A DNA stretch of 64,000 bases from an uncultured Tenacibaculum sp. Lineage in GTDB: Bacteria; Bacteroidota; Bacteroidia; Flavobacteriales; Flavobacteriaceae. Location: NCBI GenBank assembly GCA_937922085.1, contig CAKZVD010000061.1, forward strand, positions 1 through 64,000. The letters are read 5' to 3'. Shown here piece after piece: positions 16,592 through 24,715 of the stretch; position 1 is the first letter of the stretch; every line of letters starts with the position of its first letter. The notes beneath the pieces are model-generated. The model saw nothing but the letters and a program-made list of their open reading frames with translations, was not told where the DNA came from and ran no database searches. Position numbers and translations under genes: made by a program.

Positions 16592-16669
16592 TTCCCTCTT
16601 TATATGATATCAATCACTTGAAGTATATATAAATTGATATCTTAATGTTAGTGTTTTTTCGAGAGGGAA
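16592..16669. repeat. Nested inverted repeats in the intergenic region
   Basis: The outer arms are TTCCCTCT (16592-16599) and AGAGGGAA (16662-16669). The inner arms are GATATCAAT (16606-16614) and ATTGATATC (16633-16641). Both pairs are concentric, so the region can fold into one long interrupted hairpin. It may be a small repeat element or an RNA structure near the 3' side of pheT. Confidence 0.4.
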
Positions 16670-16676
16670 TTGTATA

Positions 16677-16702
16677 AAAAAAGCTCCTTTTCAGGAGCTT
16701 TT
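16677..16702 (-). terminator. Terminator of pheT
   Basis: On the minus strand AAAAGCTCCTGAAAAGGAGC folds into a stem of AGCTCC/GGAGCT with a short loop followed by a run of U. It begins 4 bases after the pheT stop. Confidence 0.8.
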
Positions 16703-16705
16703 CTT

Positions 16706-19132
16706 TTATCTTAATTCTGCATCAACATTCTTTTCAAATGTTTGCTGTAATTTTTGCATTATTTTATCTATCTGTTTATCGTTTAATGTTTTATTTTCAT
16801 CTTGTAAAACAAAACTAATTGCATACGACTTTTTCCCTTCTGGTAAATTCTCTCCTTCATACACATCAAACAAATCAACATCCTTTAGAAGTTTTCTTTC
16901 CGATTGAAATGCTAAATTATAAATTTCTTTAAATTCAACTTTATTATCTAATAATAAAGCTAAATCTCTTTTTACAGACGGAAACTTAGGCAAACTTGAA
17001 ACCTTTATCTTTTTATTTCCTGTTAAAGTTAAAATACTATCCCAATTAAAATCAGCAAATAATACTTCTTGTTTTATTGAAAACTCTTTTAATACCGATC
17101 TTTTTACAACTCCTAAGTCTACTAATTTTGTTTTCCCTAAGCTAAGTGTTAATCCTTCAGAAAAAATATCAGCCTTGGTTGGTGTTGTTTTCAGTTTTGA
17201 AATACCTAATCTTTCTAATAAATTAGTTACAATACCTTTTAAATAAAAGAAATCTGAACTTTGCGTCGCTATTTTCCAACTCTCTTTAGTTCTATCTCCT
17301 GTAACAAATAATGTTAAATGCTTATCTTCTTGATATCCTTTTTCATATTTATGATATGTTTTACCAAATTCGAAAAAACGTAAAGAACTATTCTTTCTAT
17401 TAATATTATAAGCAATACTCTCTAATCCACTAAATAATAATGATTGACGTAGTACCTTTAAATCATTACTTAAAGGGTTTAGCATTTCTACATTAAAATC
17501 TTCATTTAAATTATCTGATAATTCAATATATGAAGGTTTTGTTAACGAATTGGCCATAGTTTCGTTAAAACCTAATGAAACTAACTGATTTGCTACTACA
17601 TTTTCTACTTTAACTTTAATATCATTATCAAAAGATATTGATGTATTTAATTTATGAGAAAATTCGATATTATTATACCCATAAACTCGTAAAATTTCTT
17701 CAATAATATCAGCTTCCCTTTGTACATCAACTCTATATGAAGGTATTACTAAGCCTAAACCAGCTTCTGTTACACTATTTATTTTAATTTCTAAAGAAGC
17801 TAAAATATTTTTAATAGTCTCTTTTGGAATCTCTTGACCTATTAATTTGTAAACACTATCAAATGACAAGAATACTTCAAAATCATTCATTTTTTCAGGA
17901 TATAAATCCAAAATATCTGAAGACATTTTTCCTCCTGCATATTGCTCAATTAATAATGCCGCTCTTTTTAAAGCATACTTAGATTGATTAATATCTATTC
18001 CTCTTTCAAAACGAAAAGAAGCATCTGTATTTAATCCATGCCTTTTTGCTGTTTTACGAACAGAAACTGGATTAAAATAAGCGCTTTCAAGAAAAATTGT
18101 AGTTGTATTTTCTGTAACTCCAGATTTTAACCCTCCAAAAACACCACCTATACATAATGGATTTCCTTCAGCATCACAAATCATAATATCTTCAGAAGAC
18201 AAGGTACGTTCTACCTCATCTAAAGTAGTAAAAGGAGTTCCTTCTTCTAAATTTTTAACCACTACTTTATTTCCTCTAATCTTTGATGCATCAAAAGCAT
18301 GTAATGGCTGCCCAAGTTCATGTAGTACATAATTAGTGATATCTACTATATTATTTTTTGGTGCAATTCCTATGGCTTTTAATCTATTTTTAATCCACTC
18401 TGGAGATTCTTTTACTTCAACGTCAGTAATTGTAATACCACAATATCTTGGTACTAATTCTTTGTTTTCAACCTCTATATCTATCTTCAACCTTCTCTCA
18501 TCTACATGAAAATCAGAAACTGAAGGTGAAATTAGTTCTAAATTAACATCATTTTGTAATAAACCAGCTCTTAAATCTCTAGCTACCCCAAAATGACTCA
18601 TTGCATCTGCTCTATTTGGTGTTAAACCAATTTCGAAAACATAATCCGTTTCAATATTAAAAACTTCTGCACAAGGAGTACCGGGAATTAAAGCTTCTTT
18701 AAGAACCATAATACCATCATGTCCTGCACCTAATCCTAACTCGTCTTCAGCACAAATCATTCCATGACTTTCCTCTCCTCTTATCTTTCCTTTCTTTATT
18801 TTAAAACCTTCTCCTTTTTCATCATATAAAATAGTACCAATAGTAGCTACAGGTACTTTTTGTCCTGCTGCAACATTTGGTGCTCCACAAACGATTTGTA
18901 ATGGTTCTCCTTCTCCTAAGTTTACAGTAGTTACATTTAATTTATCTGCATTAGGATGTTTCTCACAGGTTAATACTTCACCTACAATAACACCTTTTAA
19001 ACTACCTTTAATACTTTCTTCTAAACTTATTCCTTCTACTTCTAATCCTAAATCTGTCAGCAATTCCCCTATTTTCTCAGGAGACCAATCAAACTGTAAA
19101 AACTGTTTTAACCAGTTATATGATATTTTCAT
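16706..19132 (-). CDS. pheT: Phenylalanine-tRNA ligase beta subunit
   Basis: The 808-residue protein has the complete bacterial PheT architecture: MKISYNWLKQFL start, tRNA-binding OB domain (about 40-155, with VVGEVLTCEKHPNADKLNVT and QIVCGAPNV), B3/B4 core (LVPRYCGITITDV, NIVDITNYVLHELGQPLHAFD), B5 domain, and C-terminal ferredoxin-fold anticodon-binding domain (FPSVKRDLALLLD, ending near DAELR). It pairs with PheS, encoded elsewhere, to charge tRNA-Phe. A TAAATTTG promoter element precedes it. Confidence 0.97.
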   Translation of the reverse strand: MKISYNWLKQFLQFDWSPEKIGELLTDLGLEVEGISLEESIKGSLKGVIVGEVLTCEKHPNADKLNVTTVNLGEGEPLQIVCGAPNVAAGQKVPVATIGTILYDEKGEGFKIKKGKIRGEESHGMICAEDELGLGAGHDGIMVLKEALIPGTPCAEVFNIETDYVFEIGLTPNRADAMSHFGVARDLRAGLLQNDVNLELISPSVSDFHVDERRLKIDIEVENKELVPRYCGITITDVEVKESPEWIKNRLKAIGIAPKNNIVDITNYVLHELGQPLHAFDASKIRGNKVVVKNLEEGTPFTTLDEVERTLSSEDIMICDAEGNPLCIGGVFGGLKSGVTENTTTIFLESAYFNPVSVRKTAKRHGLNTDASFRFERGIDINQSKYALKRAALLIEQYAGGKMSSDILDLYPEKMNDFEVFLSFDSVYKLIGQEIPKETIKNILASLEIKINSVTEAGLGLVIPSYRVDVQREADIIEEILRVYGYNNIEFSHKLNTSISFDNDIKVKVENVVANQLVSLGFNETMANSLTKPSYIELSDNLNEDFNVEMLNPLSNDLKVLRQSLLFSGLESIAYNINRKNSSLRFFEFGKTYHKYEKGYQEDKHLTLFVTGDRTKESWKIATQSSDFFYLKGIVTNLLERLGISKLKTTPTKADIFSEGLTLSLGKTKLVDLGVVKRSVLKEFSIKQEVLFADFNWDSILTLTGNKKIKVSSLPKFPSVKRDLALLLDNKVEFKEIYNLAFQSERKLLKDVDLFDVYEGENLPEGKKSYAISFVLQDENKTLNDKQIDKIMQKLQQTFEKNVDAELR

Positions 19133-19154
19133 TGTGTCTATACTATTTGGCTTG

Positions 19155-19162
19155 CAAATTTA
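19155..19162 (-). promoter_or_regulatory. Promoter -7 element of pheT
   Basis: TAAATTTG (minus strand) matches TAnnTTTG exactly, 23 bases before the pheT ATG. Confidence 0.55.
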
Positions 19163-19326
19163 CACTTTTCTAACAAAAATATTGTGTTTTACAATAATTA
19201 AGATCTCTATTTTACTTTATCTCTTAATAAAATGTTAATAAGTTATTGATTCTTAACTATTTCTTAATATTGTGTTAAGATTTTAAAATGTTCTTTGTAA
19301 AATTAAAATTTGAAAATAATAATTTG

Positions 19327-21411
19327 ATGAAAAAATTACTCTCTCTTTTGTTCTTTATTGTAGCAATAAATTTATCATCTCAAATTCCGGCATATTACAA
19401 TGACGTTAATTTGAATTTAAATGGAAATTCACTTAAAAATGAATTAGCTACAAAAATTACTAGCACACACCAGAACTTTTTAAGTTATACTCCTGGTGTA
19501 TGGGATGCTTTAAGACAAACTGATTTAGATTTAAACAACTCGAACAATGTTACTTTAATTTATGGTTATAGTAATACTGATGGAAATTATGTAACAGATA
19601 AAACTAGAAGCAAAAATGCAAATGGTGGTTCTGCAGGTACACAATGGAATCGTGAACATGTATACCCAAAATCATTAGGAACTCCTAATTTAGGAACTTC
19701 TGGTGCAGGTGCCGATGCACATAGTTTAAGAGCTGCTGATATTACTTTTAACTCACAAAGAGGAAGTAAAAAATTTGCTGACGGTTCTGGTAACGCTGGA
19801 GATTCTTCTGGAGGATGGTATCCTGGTAACGAATGGAAAGGTGATGTAGCTCGTATGATGATGTATATGTACTTACGTTATGGTAACCAATGTTTACCAA
19901 AAAATGTAGGAATTGGTAGTTCTGTTGCTTCAGATGCTAATATGCTCCAATTATTTTTAGAATGGAATGTAGAAGATCCTGTTTCTAATTTTGAAAAACA
20001 ACGTAATCCTGCTTTAGAAAGTATTCAAGGAAATAGAAATCCTTTTATTGATAACCCTGCTTTTGCTACTAAAATTTGGGGAGGACCTCAAGCCCAAGAT
20101 TTATTTGGTAATAGTAATGGTGGAGGAAATGGTAGTGGTGGAAATAGTTCTGAATTATTTATTTCTGAATATATTGAAGGTTCTTCTAATAACAAAGCTA
20201 TAGAGATTGCCAATATCTCAGGAAGTACTATTAACTTATCGGGTTATTCTTTAAGAAAAACTACAAATGGTAATAATTCTTTTGGAAGTGCTTATAATTT
20301 ATCTGGTCAATTAGCCAATGGAAAAGTTTTTGTAATTGCGAATAGTAATGCTACCACAACAATCAAAAATAAAGCAAATGTAACTTCATCTAGTGCTATT
20401 GTTACTTTTAATGGTAATGATGCCGTTGCTTTATTTAAAAACAATACTTTAATAGATGTTATTGGTAATCCTGCTAGTAGCTCTAATGTTATTCAAAATG
20501 TTACTTTACAGCGTAAATCTAGCGCTACCTCACCTAATACTAGCTATACTGCTTCTGAATGGAATCGATTAAATATAGATACTTCTAGTGGACTTGGAAA
20601 TTTTAATAGTGGAGGTTCTTCTAGTACTGTTTCTGTTTTAACTTCCTCTAATTTTGAAACAGGGTGGGATAATTGGATAGATGGTGGTAGCGATGCAACT
20701 AGATACTCAGGATCTAGAGCTTATGAAGGCTCTTATGCTATTCGTTTAAGAGATAATTCTTCTTCTTCTACCATGACTTCTAGCTCTTTTAATGTTTCTT
20801 CTTTTGATACTATAGAAGTAGATTTTTATTTCTATGCGTATAGCATGGAAAATAGAGAAGATTTTTGGTTACGCTATTACGATGGTAATTCTTGGAGAAC
20901 TATAAAATCTTGGGCTAGAGGAACTGATTTTAATAACAGTACTTTCTATAACGCAAAGGTTACGATAAACAAATCAGATTATAATTTTGCTTCAAATGCT
21001 AAATTTCGTTTTCAAACAGACGCTTCTTCTAATAACGATTTTATTTATATAGATAAGGTGAAAATTACAGGTATTTCTGGAGTTGCATCTAAGTCTAAAA
21101 TACAAACTAAGAAATTTGAATTAAAGGAAATAAGTTATCTAAATACAGATGATTTTCATTCTTTAGAAAATACGATTAAATTATATCCTAATCCAGTAGA
21201 AGGGAATACTCTTAATATTAAATTCTATAATAATGATGAAGAAGAAAGAGATAATCTAAAATACAGAATCATTTCTCTAATTGGAAAAGAATTATATAAG
21301 GGTACTTTACATAACAATCTGATAAAAATAACTTCTTTAAAAGCTGGTATTTATTTATTAGAAGTAAATAACAATGGAGAAAAAACTATTCAAAAATTCA
21401 TTAAAAAGTAG
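19327..21411 (+). CDS. Secreted endonuclease I with lamin-tail and T9SS domains
   Basis: From ATG 19327 the protein is 694 residues. The frame opens 39 bases earlier, but a likely -7 element (TGTTCTTTG) lies at 19288-19297, so the inner start is preferred, placing signal peptide KKLLSLLFFIVAINLSSQ at the very N-terminus. Residues about 55-240 are an endonuclease I domain with the catalytic WNREHVYPKS and ADAHSLRA motifs. A lamin-tail domain follows (LFISEYIEGSSNNKAIEIAN), then a jelly-roll MAM-like domain and a T9SS sorting domain (LYPNPVEGN). It is expected to be secreted and to degrade extracellular DNA. Single-gene unit, ending in a strong terminator. Confidence 0.88.
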   Translation: MKKLLSLLFFIVAINLSSQIPAYYNDVNLNLNGNSLKNELATKITSTHQNFLSYTPGVWDALRQTDLDLNNSNNVTLIYGYSNTDGNYVTDKTRSKNANGGSAGTQWNREHVYPKSLGTPNLGTSGAGADAHSLRAADITFNSQRGSKKFADGSGNAGDSSGGWYPGNEWKGDVARMMMYMYLRYGNQCLPKNVGIGSSVASDANMLQLFLEWNVEDPVSNFEKQRNPALESIQGNRNPFIDNPAFATKIWGGPQAQDLFGNSNGGGNGSGGNSSELFISEYIEGSSNNKAIEIANISGSTINLSGYSLRKTTNGNNSFGSAYNLSGQLANGKVFVIANSNATTTIKNKANVTSSSAIVTFNGNDAVALFKNNTLIDVIGNPASSSNVIQNVTLQRKSSATSPNTSYTASEWNRLNIDTSSGLGNFNSGGSSSTVSVLTSSNFETGWDNWIDGGSDATRYSGSRAYEGSYAIRLRDNSSSSTMTSSSFNVSSFDTIEVDFYFYAYSMENREDFWLRYYDGNSWRTIKSWARGTDFNNSTFYNAKVTINKSDYNFASNAKFRFQTDASSNNDFIYIDKVKITGISGVASKSKIQTKKFELKEISYLNTDDFHSLENTIKLYPNPVEGNTLNIKFYNNDEEERDNLKYRIISLIGKELYKGTLHNNLIKITSLKAGIYLLEVNNNGEKTIQKFIKK

Positions 21412-21434
21412 TACTTTTTAACTCATAAAAACCA

Positions 21435-21474
21435 AATCATCCTGCTCTATTAAAAAGCAGGATGATTTTTTATT
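21435..21474. terminator. Strong terminator between the nuclease and amylase genes
   Basis: AATCATCCTGCT (21435-21446) and AGCAGGATGATT (21456-21467) form a perfect 12-bp stem, followed by T residues. It can serve both convergent transcripts. Confidence 0.85.
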
Positions 21475-21519
21475 GAATGATAATCATCTATATAATTATT
21501 TAGAACATCATAATAATTC

Positions 21520-22956
21520 TTAATTGACTAAAACGTAATACTCATTAGGTTTTAAAACCAACTCCATATTTGAAGACATTTCTTTATTATCTTTAAAATA
21601 ATCTTTATACACTCCTTCTACAAGTAAATTAACAGCCTGTTCTTTCTTAGATAAATTCCCTATAAAGATAACAGTCTTATTATCTTTCTTTCTTTCAAAA
21701 GCTAAAACATCTTCATTATTCGTTATTATTTTTGCATAGGAAGCTGCTTCTTTACCTCCGTTAAGCGCTTTATTATTTAACTTTAAGTCACCTAGTTTTT
21801 TTAATAACTCCCACTCAGACCCTTTTATTTTTTTTATAGAATCTTTTTCAAAAAACTTTAGTCGATGCTTCATCCCATACTCCTGGCCTGAGTAAATTAA
21901 AGGCATTCCTGGTGTTAAATAACTAAGTGTAGTAAAAAGAGGTGCACTCTCTCCCATTCTCTCTTCTATTGTTCCATTCCAAGAGTTTTCGTCATGATTT
22001 GTTACAAAATTCATTAAAATATCATCTTTTGCATATCTCTTTGTATCTTTTTGATAAATTTCACTCCAATCTTTCACCTTTTTTGTTCCTTTTGCAATAT
22101 CATTCATAGTATGATGACGATCCCATCCATATCCCATATCAAAAAGGTTGCTTTCTAATAATTCAGGTTCCCAAGCTTCTGCTAACATAAAAATATCTTT
22201 TTTAGCTCTTAATTGCGGAATAGCTTTTTTCCAAAATGAAGTAGGAACCATTCCTGCCATATCACAACGAAACCCATCTATGTTCTCTTCAGTAATCCAA
22301 TAACTCATATCAGCTATCATTTCTGTATGTAATACTTCATTTTTATAATTCAAATCAGCAACATCTGACCAACCAACTGGTGTTCCATCATCTTTTAAAG
22401 GCTCTGTTATTTCTCCCTTAGCATTCTTGGTATAAAAATCAGGTTTTTCCGTAATCCAAGTATGATCCCAACCTGTATGGTTTGGTACCCAATCTAATAT
22501 TACATAAATACCATTATCATGTGCTGTTTTTAATAATGCTCTAAAATCTTCAATAGTCCCAAACTCCGGATTTATTTTTTTAAAATCAGAAACTGCATAA
22601 TAACTTCCTAAATATTTTGATTGCTCTTCTTTTGGCAATTCTGAAGCAAATTTACCTCCTGTAGCTTTTCTTTTTATTTTTGAAATAGGAAAAACAGGCA
22701 TTAACCATATAATTTTTACCCCTAAATCTTTTAACTGCGGAATGTCTTTCGTAAACGCATTAAAAGTTCCTTCTTTTGAATACTGACGAATATTTGCTTC
22801 ATAAATTACAGCTGTTTCTAATACTTCGTTAGAAATTGACGCTAATATTTCTTTTTCATTTTCAATTTTTTCTGCTACTTCTTTTTCTTTCTTTACTTCC
22901 TCTTTACAAGAAATGAATAGCAAAACTGATATACTTAATAAAATTATTTTTTTCAT
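21520..22956 (-). CDS. GH13 alpha-amylase family lipoprotein
   Basis: The 478-residue protein has a lipoprotein signal (LLSISVLLFISC, Cys 17). The GH13 barrel motifs are all present: LDWVPNHTGWDH (region I), GFRCDMA with nucleophile Asp about 231 (region II), LAEAWE with acid Glu about 259 (region III), and FVTNHDENSW with Asp about 321 (region IV). It hydrolyses alpha-1,4 glucans to short oligosaccharides, probably in the periplasm or at the surface. It is the last gene of the minus-strand glucan operon, 80 bases after the second GH13, with a terminator beyond it. Confidence 0.92.
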   Translation of the reverse strand: MKKIILLSISVLLFISCKEEVKKEKEVAEKIENEKEILASISNEVLETAVIYEANIRQYSKEGTFNAFTKDIPQLKDLGVKIIWLMPVFPISKIKRKATGGKFASELPKEEQSKYLGSYYAVSDFKKINPEFGTIEDFRALLKTAHDNGIYVILDWVPNHTGWDHTWITEKPDFYTKNAKGEITEPLKDDGTPVGWSDVADLNYKNEVLHTEMIADMSYWITEENIDGFRCDMAGMVPTSFWKKAIPQLRAKKDIFMLAEAWEPELLESNLFDMGYGWDRHHTMNDIAKGTKKVKDWSEIYQKDTKRYAKDDILMNFVTNHDENSWNGTIEERMGESAPLFTTLSYLTPGMPLIYSGQEYGMKHRLKFFEKDSIKKIKGSEWELLKKLGDLKLNNKALNGGKEAASYAKIITNNEDVLAFERKKDNKTVIFIGNLSKKEQAVNLLVEGVYKDYFKDNKEMSSNMELVLKPNEYYVLVN

Positions 22957-23035
22957 TTTATATTTAATCTTTTAGAAATTAATGAATTTAAAACCCATTG
23001 TTAAAATCGTAGTGCGAAATTGTAATTTGTCTAAT

Positions 23036-24712
23036 TTAATTTCTGTAATTTTCTAGTAAAACAATATTATAAGGAGAAGTTACTTTTACTTTTCCCTCTA
23101 CTACTTTTACTTGTTGATTTGAATATGCGTCATTTAAAATAGTTCCGTTTTTAAAAACAGTAGAAACATTTAACTCTTTCTCTCCCTCTTCTAGATTAAG
23201 ACCAACAACTACTTCATCTTTATAATTAGCATTCTCATAAGTTCTTTTAAAAGTATATGGAAATTCAGAAATCATTTTATGAACTCCCGCTCCTATAGAT
23301 AGATGATTTTTTCTGAACTTTCCTAGTTTTTGAAAATGAAGTAACAATTCTTTTGTTTCTTTGTTTTTTAAACTTTCCCAATTCATAAAAGAACGTAAAT
23401 TAGCGTCACCAACTGCATTTTCAGTAACCAAAACTCTACCAGTTTCATCACCATAATACATCTGTGAAGCCCCTGGAGCTAATAATAACTTAGTCCCACC
23501 TTCAAAAGTACATTCTCTTTTTGCATCAAAAGGATGACCATCATCATGAGAAGAAATATAGTTTAATACACTATACCCTTTTAAATCTGTTTGTAATTTT
23601 TGAGAATATGTAGAAAAAAGTTGTTCTGTTTTCCATTCTTTTGCATTCCATTTAAAATCAAAATTTATTAAACTACTAAAAGAATTTTCATAATAATTTA
23701 CTTTTTTATCTCCAAAATCGAAATACTTTCCTGCTCCAATTCCATAGTTATACAACTCTCCTGTTAAATAAAAATGATTTTCTAAAAAATCATTCGGATG
23801 TGCCTTTTTAAATGAATCATAAGCTGTATCACAAATTTTTCTAAATTCTTGCCAAACACTTTCTTCTACATGTTTTACTGTATCTACACGATAGCCATCA
23901 ATTCCAAATTCTGTAATATAATCTGCTAACCATTTCATAATATAAAAGCGAGGTGCTCTAGGGTATCCTGTTTTCTTAAAAAAAGCGTCTAGTTCTTTTT
24001 GTTCTTCTTCTAATCTTCCTTCTGCTTTCCATTTTTCTATTAACTGTTTAGGTAGTGTTACATTTTCACGACTATTCGTTAATATATCTGGTAAATTTTT
24101 TACTAACGTACAGTTTACAGCAGTTTCGTAATCTTTATAAGTACATTGTGGATCTGTTCTCACCCAATTAGTAGGCCAAACTGGATCTTTTTCTGTTACC
24201 GGCCCTGTATGATTTACTACAGCATCTAACAAAATTCTAATATCGTTTTCATGAGCTACTTTAATTAACTCTTTTAAATCTTCTTTTCCTCCAAAGTTCT
24301 TATCTAATGCAGTCCAATCTTTTGTCCAATATCCATGAAAACCATAGCTAAAGCCTGTACTTTCATCGGTTCCTCCATGAATTTGTTCAAAAATGGGAGA
24401 CATCCAAATTACATTAATTCCTAAATCTGTAAAATAACCTTCTTTTATTTTTTGTGTTATTCCTTTAAGATCACCTCCTTGAAAACCTCTATTTACTCCC
24501 GTCTTTATGGTTCTGTCATAGCTTACGTCATTCGTGGCATCTCCATTATTAAATCTATCTGTTAATAAAAAATAGAGGTTTGCTCCTTCCCAAGCAAAAG
24601 GTGTTTTTTGCTTTGTAACTTTTTCTTCTTGTGCTAATTTTTGCTCTTCTTTTGGCTGCTTACAGTTAAAGAACATTGTAAACACACCTATTAATACTAA
24701 AATCTGTTTCAA
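23036..24712 (-). CDS. GH13 alpha-amylase / neopullulanase-like lipoprotein
   Basis: The 558-residue lipoprotein (LIGVFTMFFNC) has a complete GH13 catalytic domain: LLDAVVNHTGP, GYRVDTVKH with nucleophile Asp about 276, YLTGELYN with Glu about 318, and ISSHDDGHPFD with Asp about 389. Its N-terminus (FAWEGANLYFLLTDRFNNGD) is that of extracellular amylases. A Cys-containing insert at about 175-200 is unusual. It lies 3 bases downstream of the GH31 gene, so translation is likely coupled. It is expected to trim maltodextrins; activity on pullulan cannot be excluded. Confidence 0.9.
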   Translation of the reverse strand: MKQILVLIGVFTMFFNCKQPKEEQKLAQEEKVTKQKTPFAWEGANLYFLLTDRFNNGDATNDVSYDRTIKTGVNRGFQGGDLKGITQKIKEGYFTDLGINVIWMSPIFEQIHGGTDESTGFSYGFHGYWTKDWTALDKNFGGKEDLKELIKVAHENDIRILLDAVVNHTGPVTEKDPVWPTNWVRTDPQCTYKDYETAVNCTLVKNLPDILTNSRENVTLPKQLIEKWKAEGRLEEEQKELDAFFKKTGYPRAPRFYIMKWLADYITEFGIDGYRVDTVKHVEESVWQEFRKICDTAYDSFKKAHPNDFLENHFYLTGELYNYGIGAGKYFDFGDKKVNYYENSFSSLINFDFKWNAKEWKTEQLFSTYSQKLQTDLKGYSVLNYISSHDDGHPFDAKRECTFEGGTKLLLAPGASQMYYGDETGRVLVTENAVGDANLRSFMNWESLKNKETKELLLHFQKLGKFRKNHLSIGAGVHKMISEFPYTFKRTYENANYKDEVVVGLNLEEGEKELNVSTVFKNGTILNDAYSNQQVKVVEGKVKVTSPYNIVLLENYRN

Positions 24713-24715
24713 AGT

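Larger units (their letters stand above)
15984..16705. other. 720-base gap with a gene remnant, an inverted-repeat structure and the pheT terminator
   Basis: No intact gene is present. It holds a frameshifted minus-strand gene remnant (16222-16484), a nested inverted repeat (16592-16669) and the terminator of pheT (16677-16702). The 15984-16221 part contains only the upstream region of the GG-leader peptide and AT-rich sequence. Confidence 0.6.

Noticed and set aside
19288..19326. Upstream start of the endonuclease gene
   Set aside because: It overlaps a likely -7 element and would put 13 unrelated residues before a clean signal peptide.
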